Assembly (NCBI RefSeq): GCF_004211145.1
Contig: NZ_SEBS01000020.1
Coordinates: 1 to 64,000 of the forward strand
Length of the DNA: 64,000 nt
Reading direction: 5' to 3'
Origin: Flavobacterium sp.
Lineage (GTDB): Bacteria; Bacteroidota; Bacteroidia; Flavobacteriales; Flavobacteriaceae
Shown: positions 9,846 through 17,863 of the stretch, one piece after another
Numbering within the stretch: the first letter of the stretch is position 1
How the letters are laid out: every line of letters begins with the position of its first letter
The notes under the pieces: generated by a model
Told to the model about the DNA's origin: nothing
The model's database searches: none
The model's input: only the letters and a program-made list of their open reading frames with translations
Program-made: the position numbers and the translations under genes

Positions 9846-10996
9846 GCAACCGGTTTTTCAAGTTGGCGAATCGGGATGATCTTGCTTTGGTTTTTGAATT
9901 CCGAAGGCGTGAAACCCGTGACTTTTTTGAACGTGCTGTTGAACGTGGTTTTCGACGCGAATCCCGCTTCGAGCCCGATCGCGACCAATGTGTAGTTCGA
10001 GAAATCCGGATGCAGAAGATAGATTTTGGCTTCCTCCACGCGCAGCGCGTTTATGTAATCGGGGAAACCCGTCTTGAGTTCGCTGTTGATCATTCGCGAC
10101 AGGTGGCTTTTGCTGATCTTCAGTTCGTCGGCGGCTTTGTCGAGCGTCAAGGTCGAATCGAGGAAGCGCTTTTGGTCGATCATCAAAAATTCGAAGGCCG
10201 CGACGTGTTCGTTTCGTTGTCTTTCATACACGGGAAGCGATGTCTGGTCGAGCGTAAACGTGCGCATTTTTTTGCGTTCTTCCATGACACCGAATTTGTA
10301 GATTCCGATGTGACCGAGCCAATAGATCATCACCGAAATCGCGATCCAGATCACGTACCAAAGGTCTTGGGATGCGCCGCCCACAAACGTCATGAACGTG
10401 ATGTACAGCCAAACGAAACTCAGGAAAAAGAATACGATCAGGATGTTTTTAAACCAGCCGAGCTCAGGCCGCACTTTCGATAAATTGAATGTCGCGGCAT
10501 CGTGTTTTTTTACTTTACGGATTTCCCAAAGCAGCCAAAGCACGATGATCTGGTCAAACGGAATCGCGAAAAATTCCATCACGCCGAGCATCAACCGGCA
10601 AATCTCGGAAAGTTCTTTCGTGGCACTGCCGCTCACATACATGATTTTGTAGTAGAGCGAAAGCGCGAAAATCAGCGCGAATGGTAGAAATAGGAGGAAA
10701 GTCCGCTTCTTGATTTTTGCCGTCGGACGCATGAGTTTTATTCCGTACAGCAGTAAAAGCGGCCCGGTGAGCAATTGGTATGGCATGAACATGATCCCGA
10801 AGAGTTGGTCGGACGTGATGAGTCTGACTTCAGACAAGTAATATTGTAGATTGTTCAGCGAAAAAAATGCGATCAGCGCGCCCAAAACCAAAGTAGGAGC
10901 GAAGCGGTATTTTTTCGAGAACGCCACGACGGCACCAAAAATCAGCCCTTGAATGATGCCCGCGAGAATGATGCTGTTGTAAATATTGAAATCCAA
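9842..10996 (-). CDS. Membrane-anchored AraC-family regulator (paralogue 1, first in operon)
   Basis: Protein of 384 residues, the first gene of the three-paralogue operon. A multi-span hydrophobic N-terminal region (about 5-240) is joined to an AraC-type DNA-binding domain (about 270-370; LKISKSHLSRMINSELKTGF). The start codon is TTG, chosen because MDFNIYNSIILAG lines up with the other two N termini. A good Bacteroidota promoter lies just upstream (11016-11043), and the -7 element ends about 20 nt before the TTG. The C-terminal tail is about 12 residues longer than in the paralogues. Signal and regulon are unknown. Confidence 0.85.
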   Translation of the reverse strand: MDFNIYNSIILAGIIQGLIFGAVVAFSKKYRFAPTLVLGALIAFFSLNNLQYYLSEVRLITSDQLFGIMFMPYQLLTGPLLLLYGIKLMRPTAKIKKRTFLLFLPFALIFALSLYYKIMYVSGSATKELSEICRLMLGVMEFFAIPFDQIIVLWLLWEIRKVKKHDAATFNLSKVRPELGWFKNILIVFFFLSFVWLYITFMTFVGGASQDLWYVIWIAISVMIYWLGHIGIYKFGVMEERKKMRTFTLDQTSLPVYERQRNEHVAAFEFLMIDQKRFLDSTLTLDKAADELKISKSHLSRMINSELKTGFPDYINALRVEEAKIYLLHPDFSNYTLVAIGLEAGFASKTTFNSTFKKVTGFTPSEFKNQSKIIPIRQLEKPVA

Positions 10997-11015
10997 ATCC
11001 TTGGTGGTTTTGACT

Positions 11016-11043
11016 CAAATATATGAATTCCAGCAAACTGCAA
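11016..11043 (-). promoter_or_regulatory. Promoter of the AraC paralogue operon
   Basis: Reading the minus strand, TTG (11041-11043), 17 nt, then TATATTTG (11016-11023). This fits the Bacteroidota housekeeping consensus of TTG at -33 and TAnnTTTG at -7. Confidence 0.65.
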
Positions 11044-11359
11044 TGTTAAGGATTGCATTTTGAGGATGAATGGCAGGAAATTTCGTTGAAGTGCAATTCG
11101 TGTACGGTTTGTTGGTAAGAGATGAAACAAAAAGAGTAAAATTGAAGCTTTAAGATAGTCGGGTGCATCAAACGGGTCACTGCAATCGCGTCTGGTTTTT
11201 GATTTGACGATTGTTCTTAGGCTGTCGATTTTGTTTTCCTGTGCAGATAAGCGTACCGAACGCAGCAGAAGTATTAGAATTAAATCGAGCGATAAAATCG
11301 GCCAATCCCACTAATGTTAAATAATCCACTAATAACACCACGCCAAAACGCCAAAAAAT

Positions 11360-11367
11360 TATCTTTG
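11360..11367 (+). promoter_or_regulatory. -7 promoter element of tgt
   Basis: TATCTTTG matches TAnnTTTG and lies 17 nt before the chosen tgt ATG, giving a very short leader. No clear -33 TTG is present. Confidence 0.5.
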
Positions 11368-11384
11368 CGCAGTAATTGCCGAAC

Positions 11385-12515
11385 ATGACTTTTGATCTAT
11401 TAGCCAAAGACCCGCAAACCAAGGCGCGAGCGGGCAAACTCACTACCGACCACGGTGTTATCGAAACGCCGATTTTTATGCCCGTCGGAACCGTCGCATC
11501 CGTAAAAGGCGTGCACCAGCGCGAGCTTAAGAACGACATCAATCCCGATATCATTCTCGGAAATACCTATCACCTGTATTTGCGTCCGCAAACGCACATA
11601 CTCGAACAGGCCGGCGGTTTGCACAAATTCATGAATTGGGACCGCAATATCTTGACCGATTCGGGCGGATACCAGGTCTATTCGTTGTCGGCCAACCGCA
11701 AGATCAAGGAAGAAGGCGTGAAGTTCAAGTCGCATATCGACGGTTCGTACCACGTGTTTACGCCCGAAAATGTGATGGAAATCCAACGCACGATCGGCGC
11801 CGACATCATCATGGCGTTCGACGAATGTACGCCGTATCCCTGCGATTACCGCTACGCCCAGCGTTCGATGCACATGACGCACCGTTGGCTCGACCGCTGC
11901 ATTTCCCACCTCGATAAATTGCCGTTCAAATACGGTTACGAGCAGGCGTTTTTCCCGATCGTACAAGGAAGTACATATAAAGACTTACGCCAGCAATCGG
12001 CGGAATATATTGCAAATTCGGGACAGGTCGGGAATGCGATCGGAGGGTTGTCTGTCGGAGAACCTGCCGAGGAAATGTACGCGATGACCGAAGTCGTGAC
12101 CGCGATCTTACCTGAAGATAAACCGCGTTATCTGATGGGCGTCGGAACTCCGATAAACATTCTCGAAAACATCGCGCTCGGCATCGACATGTTCGATTGC
12201 GTGATGCCAACGAGAAACGCGCGAAACGGAATGTTGTTCACCTCGCAGGGAACGATCAACATCAAGAACCGCAAATGGGCCGACGATTTTTCCCCGCTTG
12301 ACGAAATGGGCCACACGTTCGTGGACACCGAATATACCAAAGCATATCTGCGCCATCTTTTCGTGGCCGACGAATACCTCGGGAAACAAATCGCGACGAT
12401 CCACAACCTCGGGTTTTACATGTGGTTGGTTCGGGAAGCGAGAAACCGTATTTTAGCGGGAGATTTTAGGCAATGGAAGGAGAAGATGGTGAAACAGATG
12501 GACTGTAGATTGTAG
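11385..12515 (+). CDS. tgt: tRNA-guanine transglycosylase
   Basis: Protein of 376 residues that exchanges guanine at the wobble position of GUN-anticodon tRNAs for the queuosine precursor in the cytoplasm. Family signatures are PVGTVASVKGV, TDSGGYQVYSL, the LMGVGTP loop and MFDCVMPTRNARNG, in which Asp271 is the expected nucleophile. The usual C-terminal zinc motif CxCxxC is absent: the segment after SPLDEM reads GHTFVDTEYTKAYLRHL, although the later IHNL His is kept. I believe this is common in Bacteroidota Tgt, but could not check. ATG 11385 is preferred over TTG 11376 because MTFDLLAKD starts the domain. The final codons and stop lie inside a TGTAGAT repeat. Confidence 0.95.
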   Translation: MTFDLLAKDPQTKARAGKLTTDHGVIETPIFMPVGTVASVKGVHQRELKNDINPDIILGNTYHLYLRPQTHILEQAGGLHKFMNWDRNILTDSGGYQVYSLSANRKIKEEGVKFKSHIDGSYHVFTPENVMEIQRTIGADIIMAFDECTPYPCDYRYAQRSMHMTHRWLDRCISHLDKLPFKYGYEQAFFPIVQGSTYKDLRQQSAEYIANSGQVGNAIGGLSVGEPAEEMYAMTEVVTAILPEDKPRYLMGVGTPINILENIALGIDMFDCVMPTRNARNGMLFTSQGTINIKNRKWADDFSPLDEMGHTFVDTEYTKAYLRHLFVADEYLGKQIATIHNLGFYMWLVREARNRILAGDFRQWKEKMVKQMDCRL

Positions 12516-12755
12516 ATTGTAGACGAATGACGAATGACGAATGACGAACGACGAAGGACTTTGGACAAAAGAATAACGATAAGCAACTTTAGTCTAAAAG
12601 TCGATCACCGAAGGTCAAGTGCGGACGTTCGTATTTTTTGGATTGTAGTAAAAATTGGTTTAAACCGCGATAGCAATATATGTCAACAGGAAAACAAAAC
12701 GGTAATTTTAACGCGATAGCCTGTCCTTCAGTCATTCGTCTTTGGTCATTCGTCT
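12503..12755. repeat. Paired inverted tandem repeats (GACGAAT family)
   Basis: A TGTAGAT repeat (12503-12523) overlaps the end of tgt. It runs into direct repeats of a GACGAATGAC-type unit (12521-12565). The same units appear inverted at 12724-12755 (GTCATTCGTC twice), ending 1 nt before the next ATG. The roughly 160-bp centre holds no gene that I can support. The same family occurs at 27992-28116, 37207-37260 and 53945-54039. Confidence 0.75.
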
Positions 12756-12756
12756 A

Positions 12757-13842
12757 ATGAAAATAATCGATCTCTACATCCTAAAACGTTACCTCGCGAC
12801 TTTTGCCGTGATGTTGCTCATGTTTATCCCGATCGGGATCGTGATCGACGTGAGCGAAAAGGTCAACAAGATGATCGAGAACAAGATCCCGTTTCTCGAG
12901 ATCGCGTTGTATTATTTGAACTTCACGATTTACTTCGCGAATTTGCTGTTCCCGATTTTCCTGTTTTTGTCGGTGATCTGGTTTACGTCGAAATTGGCGA
13001 ACAACACTGAGATCATTGCGATCTTGAGTTCGGGGATTTCGTTCACGCGATTTTTGCGTCCGTACATCGTGGGAGCGACAATCGTTTCGATCATCGTGCT
13101 TTTGGCCGGATTCTTCATCGTTCCCAAAGCGAGCCAAGGTTTTAACGACTTCCGATACGAATACCTCAAAGGCGGCGGAAAAGAAAAGATGCGCAAGAAT
13201 ACCGACGTGTTCCGACAAATCAACGACGACGTCTTCATCCACGTCGCCAACTTCAACCAAAATTCCAAAATGGCTTTCGATTTTACGCTTGAAAAGTTCG
13301 ACAAGAACAAGAAACTCGAGTATAAAATCACTGCGAGCCGCATCAAATACAACGTCAGGAAGAAGAATTACACCATGTTCAACTATACGCGTCGAAACGT
13401 GGGCGAACTTGGCGACCGGATCAAATCGGCCGAGAAAAAAGACACGGTCTTCAGTTTCGATTTCGAGGAATTGACACCGACGGTCTACGTAGCCGAAACG
13501 CTTACTTTGGGCGAACTCAACGACTTCATCGCGAAGGAACGCAAACGCGGATCGGGCAATATCGATACGTATCTGGTCGTGCTTTACAAGAAATACAGCT
13601 TGCCGGTTTCGGCGTTCATCCTGACGATCATCGCGGTTTCAGTGTCGTCGATGAAGCGTCGCGGCGGAATGGGAATGAACCTCGCGATCGGGATTTTGAT
13701 TGCGTTCGCGTTCGTTTTCTTCGACAAGATCTTCGGGACATTGGCTGAAAAATCGAGCATCCCGCCGTTTCTCGCGGTTTGGCTTCCGAACTTCATTTTC
13801 GGTATTTTAGCGGTTTATTTACTGCGAAATGCCAAACGCTAA
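12757..13842 (+). CDS. LptF/LptG family permease (lipopolysaccharide export)
   Basis: Protein of 361 residues of the YjgP/YjgQ (LptF/LptG) family. These are the inner-membrane subunits that work with the LptB ATPase to move LPS to the outer membrane. Membrane spans are seen near residues 12-32, 48-75 and 95-120, then a soluble periplasmic domain, then three spans between about 280 and 360. The N terminus MKIIDLYILKRYLATF is typical. ATG 12757 is used rather than TTG 12742, which lies in the upstream repeat. It overlaps the next gene by 14 bp. Whether it is the LptF or LptG subunit cannot be told. Confidence 0.88.
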   Translation: MKIIDLYILKRYLATFAVMLLMFIPIGIVIDVSEKVNKMIENKIPFLEIALYYLNFTIYFANLLFPIFLFLSVIWFTSKLANNTEIIAILSSGISFTRFLRPYIVGATIVSIIVLLAGFFIVPKASQGFNDFRYEYLKGGGKEKMRKNTDVFRQINDDVFIHVANFNQNSKMAFDFTLEKFDKNKKLEYKITASRIKYNVRKKNYTMFNYTRRNVGELGDRIKSAEKKDTVFSFDFEELTPTVYVAETLTLGELNDFIAKERKRGSGNIDTYLVVLYKKYSLPVSAFILTIIAVSVSSMKRRGGMGMNLAIGILIAFAFVFFDKIFGTLAEKSSIPPFLAVWLPNFIFGILAVYLLRNAKR

Positions 13843-14707
13843 CCTCAAAAGTTATTTGAATCTTCATCTGATCGTTTTCATTTGGGGATTCACGGGCGTG
13901 CTCGGCGAACTGATTTCGATCGGCGGAACGGATTTGGTCTGGTACCGCATGTTGCTCGCGTCGGTTTTCCTTTTCGCGTATCTCGTCGTTACGAGACAAC
14001 CCTTTATTTTACCGTGGAAAGTCGTGCTGCGGCTCACTTTCGTCGGATTGTTGATTGCAATCCATTGGGTGTTGTTCTTCACGGCAATCAAGGTCTCGAA
14101 TGTTTCCATTACGCTTGCGATGTTTTCCATGGGCGCATTTTTCGCGGCCGTGCTCGAACCGTTTTTCTACGATCGCAAGATGCTTTGGTACGAGGTCTTG
14201 TTCGGACTCGTCATCATCGCGGCTTTGTGCCTGATTTTGAATGTGGAATTTCGGTATTTTACGGGAATGGTTTTGGCGCTGACGTCGGTGTTCTTCGGCG
14301 TGATCTTCACATTGCTGAACGGCAAACTCACAAAGGAACACAACCCGACGGTCATTACGCTTTATGAATTCGTCTCGGGCTTTTTGTTCGTGACAGTTTA
14401 TCTCGCGATCAATAATTCCTTTACGCCCGATTTCTTTAAACTTTCGGGAAACGATTGGCTTCTTTTACTTTTGCTCGCTTCGGTCTGCACGGCATATGCG
14501 TTCACGGCTTCGGTTGAAATCATGCGCCGACTAACGCCCTACACGGTCATGCTCACCACGAATCTCGAACCGGTTTACGGCATCGTGATGGCCTGGTTCA
14601 TCATCGGCGAAACCGAACGCATGAGTACGCCGTTTTACTTTGGCGCGGCGTTGATTATTGCGGTCGTGGTTTTGAATGGGATTGTGAAGCAGCGGACGAG
14701 AAGTTGA
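13829..14707 (+). CDS. EamA (drug/metabolite transporter) family permease
   Basis: Protein of 292 residues with ten predicted membrane spans in two EamA repeats (about 12-140 and 150-288). The second repeat ends with NLEPVYGIVMAWFIIGE, a typical family signature. Such proteins export or import small metabolites; the substrate cannot be read from sequence. It starts inside the end of the LptF/G gene (14-bp overlap), so the two are co-transcribed. A functional link to LPS export is not implied by the family. The 3' side holds the GTTCATTT inverted repeats. Confidence 0.85.
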   Translation: MPNANLKSYLNLHLIVFIWGFTGVLGELISIGGTDLVWYRMLLASVFLFAYLVVTRQPFILPWKVVLRLTFVGLLIAIHWVLFFTAIKVSNVSITLAMFSMGAFFAAVLEPFFYDRKMLWYEVLFGLVIIAALCLILNVEFRYFTGMVLALTSVFFGVIFTLLNGKLTKEHNPTVITLYEFVSGFLFVTVYLAINNSFTPDFFKLSGNDWLLLLLLASVCTAYAFTASVEIMRRLTPYTVMLTTNLEPVYGIVMAWFIIGETERMSTPFYFGAALIIAVVVLNGIVKQRTRS

Positions 14708-14710
14708 GGT

Positions 14711-14836
14711 TTGTTCATTTGTTCAATTGTTCATTTGATTTTTGTCTTCCGTTGAATGTGTTCACTGCGTATTATTATTTGTCAATGACAAAATTTGACT
14801 CAAATGAACAAATGAACAAAACTCAAATGAACAAAA
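14711..14836. repeat. Paired inverted tandem repeats (GTTCATTT family)
   Basis: Three TTGTTCATTTG-like units at 14711-14737 are matched by inverted CAAATGAACAA units at 14801-14819 and 14824-14836. They lie between the EamA gene and accA. The right arm ends 16 nt before the accA -7 element. Confidence 0.75.
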
Positions 14837-14851
14837 AACAACAACAATTCC

Positions 14852-14859
14852 TATCTTTG
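14852..14859 (+). promoter_or_regulatory. -7 promoter element of accA
   Basis: TATCTTTG matches TAnnTTTG, 27 nt before the accA ATG. No obvious -33 TTG; the repeat arm occupies that position. Confidence 0.5.
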
Positions 14860-14886
14860 CCCCTCAACTAAACTAAAAACGCCAGC

Positions 14887-15840
14887 ATGGAATATTTAGA
14901 TTTTGAGCTTCCCATCAAGGAACTCGAGGATCAGTTAGACAAATGCCAGATCATCGGGCAGGAATCCAACGTCGACGTGACGAACACCTGCAAGCAGATC
15001 GAAAAGAAACTGGAAGAAACCAAGAAAAAAATATACAAGAACCTTACGGCTTGGCAGCGCGTGCAATTGTCACGACATCCGAACCGCCCGTATACGATGG
15101 ATTACGTGCGTGCATTGTGCGGCGAAACGTTCCTCGAATTGTTCGGCGACCGAAGCTTTAAGGACGACAAGGCCATGATCGGCGGTCTCGGGAAAATCGG
15201 CGACCAGTCGTTCATGATCATCGGACAACAAAAAGGCTACAACACCAAAACGCGTCAATACCGCAACTTCGGAATGGCGAATCCTGAAGGCTACCGCAAG
15301 GCATTGCGCCTCATGAAAATGGCCGAAAAGTTCAACATTCCCGTAGTCTCATTCATCGACACGCCCGGAGCATATCCCGGATTGGAAGCCGAGGAACGCG
15401 GACAAGGCGAAGCGATCGCACGCAATATTTTTGAAATGATCCGACTAAAAGTTCCCGTAATCGCGATCATCGTAGGTGAAGGCGCGTCGGGCGGAGCACT
15501 CGGAATCGGCGTAGGAGACAAAGTGTTCATGATGGAAAATACATGGTATTCGGTGATTTCTCCCGAATCGTGTTCCTCGATCCTTTGGAAAAGCTGGGAT
15601 TTCAAGGAACAGGCGGCCGAAGCGTTGAAATTGACTTCGACCGACATGAAGAAACAAAACCTCGTCGACGACGTAATCCCCGAACCACTCGGAGGCGCGC
15701 ACTACGACAGGGAAACCGCATTCAAAACGGTGCAGGAATACATCCTTAAAGGTTACAATGAACTCAAAGATTTATCAACAGAGAAATTGGTAGCCAAAAG
15801 AATGGACAAATACAGCAAAATGGGCGAGTTCAAGGAGTAA
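14887..15840 (+). CDS. accA: Acetyl-CoA carboxylase carboxyltransferase subunit alpha
   Basis: Protein of 317 residues, full length for the family (about 319 in E. coli). With AccD it transfers carboxyl from biotin carried on AccB to acetyl-CoA, giving malonyl-CoA, the first step of fatty acid synthesis. Signatures include [32 protein letters not shown] and [15 protein letters not shown], which form the crotonase-fold active site. The N-terminal helices ([11 protein letters not shown]) are intact. It is a single-gene unit: its own -7 element lies at 14852 and a strong terminator follows 20 nt after the stop. accD is not in the window. Confidence 0.97.
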   Translation: MEYLDFELPIKELEDQLDKCQIIGQESNVDVTNTCKQIEKKLEETKKKIYKNLTAWQRVQLSRHPNRPYTMDYVRALCGETFLELFGDRSFKDDKAMIGGLGKIGDQSFMIIGQQKGYNTKTRQYRNFGMANPEGYRKALRLMKMAEKFNIPVVSFIDTPGAYPGLEAEERGQGEAIARNIFEMIRLKVPVIAIIVGEGASGGALGIGVGDKVFMMENTWYSVISPESCSSILWKSWDFKEQAAEALKLTSTDMKKQNLVDDVIPEPLGGAHYDRETAFKTVQEYILKGYNELKDLSTEKLVAKRMDKYSKMGEFKE

Positions 15841-15860
15841 ACGACTTGAAAGACGATATC

Positions 15861-15893
15861 AAATCCGAAGCCCTGTGGTTTCGGATTTTTTTT
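15861..15893 (+). terminator. Rho-independent terminator of accA
   Basis: Perfect 9-bp stem AAATCCGAA / TTCGGATTT, loop of about 10 nt, then a run of T residues. Confidence 0.85.
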
Positions 15894-15983
15894 GCGTTAT
15901 AAACAATAAAAAACGACTTATCAACATTGGCTACTGTATAACTCCGGTACGCCAAACGTATAAAATTAGCTTACTTTCGCCAC

Positions 15984-17525
15984 ATGGAAAATTTCCGAAA
16001 TATAAGCCCTGTCAAAGTCGATAAAACGACGATTATCAACCTCGAGAAAGGCAAGCTCCCGCCACAGGCCATCGAGCTTGAGGAAGCGGTTTTGGGTGCG
16101 ATGATGATTGACAAGAAAGGTGTCGACGAAGTAATCGACATCCTCGCCGCCGACGCGTTCTACAAAGACGCGCACAAGCACATTTTCGAGGCTATTTTCC
16201 AGTTATTCACCGATTCCCAGCCCATCGACTTATTAACGGTTTCGACCCAACTCAAAAAGAGCGCGAAACTCGAGTTGGCCGGCGGGGATTTTTACCTGAT
16301 CCAACTCACGCAAAAGATCTCGTCGTCGGCTCACATCGAGTTCCACTCGCGCATCATTCTGCAGAAATACATCCAACGAAGCCTGATCCGGATCTCGTCG
16401 GAAATCATCGAGGAATCGTACGATGAAACCACCGACGTCTTCGATTTGCTCGACAAGGCCGAATCGCGCCTGTACGAAGTCACGCAGGGAAACATCAAAC
16501 GTTCGTCGGAAACCGCGCAAAGTTTGGTGATCCAGGCCAAGAAACGCATCGAGGAAATCGCGAACAAGGAAGGGCTTTCAGGAGTCGCGACGGGTTTCGA
16601 AAAACTCGACAAAGTGACTTCCGGTTGGCAACCATCGGATCTTATCATTATCGCGGCTCGTCCGGGTATGGGTAAGACCGCGTTCGTACTTTCGATGGCG
16701 CGCAACATGGCGATCGACTTCGGACATCCCGTGGCGCTGTTCTCGCTCGAGATGTCGTCGGTGCAGCTCATTACGCGTCTGATTTCGAGTGAAACCGGAT
16801 TGTCGTCGGAAAAACTGCGTACCGGAAAGCTCGAAAAACACGAATGGGAACAGCTTTCGACCAAGGTAAAAGACCTCGAGAAAGCGCCTTTATACATTGA
16901 CGACACGCCTTCGCTTTCTATCTTCGATTTGCGTGCGAAGTCGCGTCGTTTGGCGTCCCAATACGGAATCAAGATGATCATCGTCGATTACCTCCAGCTC
17001 ATGACGGCCGGCGGAAATGGCAAAGGCGGCGGAAACCGCGAACAGGAAATCTCGACCATTTCGCGTAACCTTAAAGCGCTCGCGAAGGAACTCGGTGTTC
17101 CCGTGATCGCACTCTCGCAGTTGTCGCGTGCCGTGGAAACGCGTGGTTCGAGCAAGCGTCCGTTGCTGTCGGATCTTCGTGAATCGGGAGCGATCGAGCA
17201 GGATGCCGACATCGTGTCGTTCATTTACCGACCCGAATATTACAAGATCGAGGAATGGGACGACGACGAACATTCACCCACTGAAGGCCAGGCCGAATTC
17301 ATCATCGCCAAACACCGTAACGGGTCGCTTGAAAACATTCGACTCAAGTTCATCGGAAACCTCGGTAAATTTGACAACCTTGAAGATTATGGCGGCGGTT
17401 TCGGGGAATTCTCTTCGAAGATGAACGAGGACATGCCGTTCTCTCCTAAGAGCTTGCCGTCGGCGAATGAGGCGTTTGGGAGCAGTTCGAATTCGTTTGA
17501 CGACGATAGTGACGTTCCGTTTTAG
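15984..17525 (+). CDS. dnaB: Replicative DNA helicase
   Basis: Protein of 513 residues, the hexameric helicase that unwinds DNA at the replication fork. The N-terminal primase-interacting domain spans about 25-130 (PPQAIELEEAVLGAMM). The RecA-like ATPase domain spans about 195-470, with Walker A ARPGMGKTAF near residue 225 and IIVDYLQLM as Walker B. The arginine-finger region SRAVETRGSSKRPLLSDLRESG is intact, and there is no intein. The C-terminal tail is Ser/Asp-rich and ends SDVPF. The stop codon directly abuts a 16-bp tandem repeat array. It is probably a single-gene unit. Confidence 0.97.
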   Translation: MENFRNISPVKVDKTTIINLEKGKLPPQAIELEEAVLGAMMIDKKGVDEVIDILAADAFYKDAHKHIFEAIFQLFTDSQPIDLLTVSTQLKKSAKLELAGGDFYLIQLTQKISSSAHIEFHSRIILQKYIQRSLIRISSEIIEESYDETTDVFDLLDKAESRLYEVTQGNIKRSSETAQSLVIQAKKRIEEIANKEGLSGVATGFEKLDKVTSGWQPSDLIIIAARPGMGKTAFVLSMARNMAIDFGHPVALFSLEMSSVQLITRLISSETGLSSEKLRTGKLEKHEWEQLSTKVKDLEKAPLYIDDTPSLSIFDLRAKSRRLASQYGIKMIIVDYLQLMTAGGNGKGGGNREQEISTISRNLKALAKELGVPVIALSQLSRAVETRGSSKRPLLSDLRESGAIEQDADIVSFIYRPEYYKIEEWDDDEHSPTEGQAEFIIAKHRNGSLENIRLKFIGNLGKFDNLEDYGGGFGEFSSKMNEDMPFSPKSLPSANEAFGSSSNSFDDDSDVPF

Positions 17526-17653
17526 ACACGCTGCGCTTTGGACACGCTTCGCTCTTGGACACGCTTCGCTTTGGATACGCTGCGCTTTGGACGCGCGTCG
17601 CTTTGGACACGCTTCGCTTTGGACACGCTGTGCTTTGGACGCGCTTCGCTTTG
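17525..17653 (+). repeat. 16-bp tandem repeat array, eight copies
   Basis: Eight copies of a 16-bp unit close to GACACGCTTCGCTTTG run directly from the last base of the dnaB stop codon; one copy has 17 bp. Variants within the unit include CTGCGC, GCGTCG and GATACG. Inverted copies lie at 17793-17831. Confidence 0.9.
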
Positions 17654-17676
17654 GATTCGGTTTCGGCAAGAATATT

Positions 17677-17703
17677 GTCCCGTTTTTTTTTGGCGGGATT
17701 TTT
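17677..17703 (+). terminator. Weak hairpin, possible dnaB terminator
   Basis: GTCCCG pairs with CGGGAT across a T-rich loop and is followed by TTTTT. It is short, and lies 150 nt after the dnaB stop because the repeat array intervenes. Confidence 0.4.
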
Positions 17704-17792
17704 AATGCGTTCGATTTTTATATTTTCCGATTGACTTGGAATTCTTATGACCTATCAATGCAAATCCGAAGCGCTTGTCCACAGCCCGCAGG

Positions 17793-17831
17793 GCGTGTCC
17801 AAAGCTAAGCGTGTCTGTAGCGCAGCGTGTC
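17793..17831 (-). repeat. Inverted copies of the 16-bp dnaB-side repeat
   Basis: GCGTGTCCAAAGCTAAGC and the following GCGTGTC units are the reverse complement of the array at 17525-17653. Together they form a paired inverted element of about 300 bp with no gene inside. Confidence 0.8.
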
Positions 17832-17840
17832 GAATTTGTT

Positions 17841-17848
17841 TATCTTTG
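17841..17848 (+). promoter_or_regulatory. -7 promoter element of the secreted protein gene
   Basis: TATCTTTG matches TAnnTTTG and lies 15 nt before ATG 17864. This argues that the upstream in-frame ATG at 17747 is not used. Confidence 0.5.
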
Positions 17849-17863
17849 AAAAAAATGCTCCAA

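Larger units (their letters stand above)
10997..11384. other. Divergent promoter region between the AraC operon and tgt
   Basis: This 388-bp gap lies between a minus-strand operon and plus-strand tgt. It contains the two promoters listed separately. I see no gene or strong hairpin in the middle part (11044-11359). Confidence 0.6.

Noticed and set aside
11177..11554. 125-residue reverse ORF overlapping the tgt start
   Set aside because: It overlaps the tgt promoter and the first third of the conserved gene on the opposite strand, and has no family motif.
12534..12719. 61-residue ORF between tgt and the LptF/G gene
   Set aside because: It starts inside the GACGAAT repeats (MTNDERRRTLDKR) and has no recognisable domain.
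17747..17863. Longer start of the exported protein at ATG 17747
   Set aside because: It would translate the inverted repeats at 17793-17831 and place the signal peptide 39 residues inside; the -7 element at 17841 argues against it.
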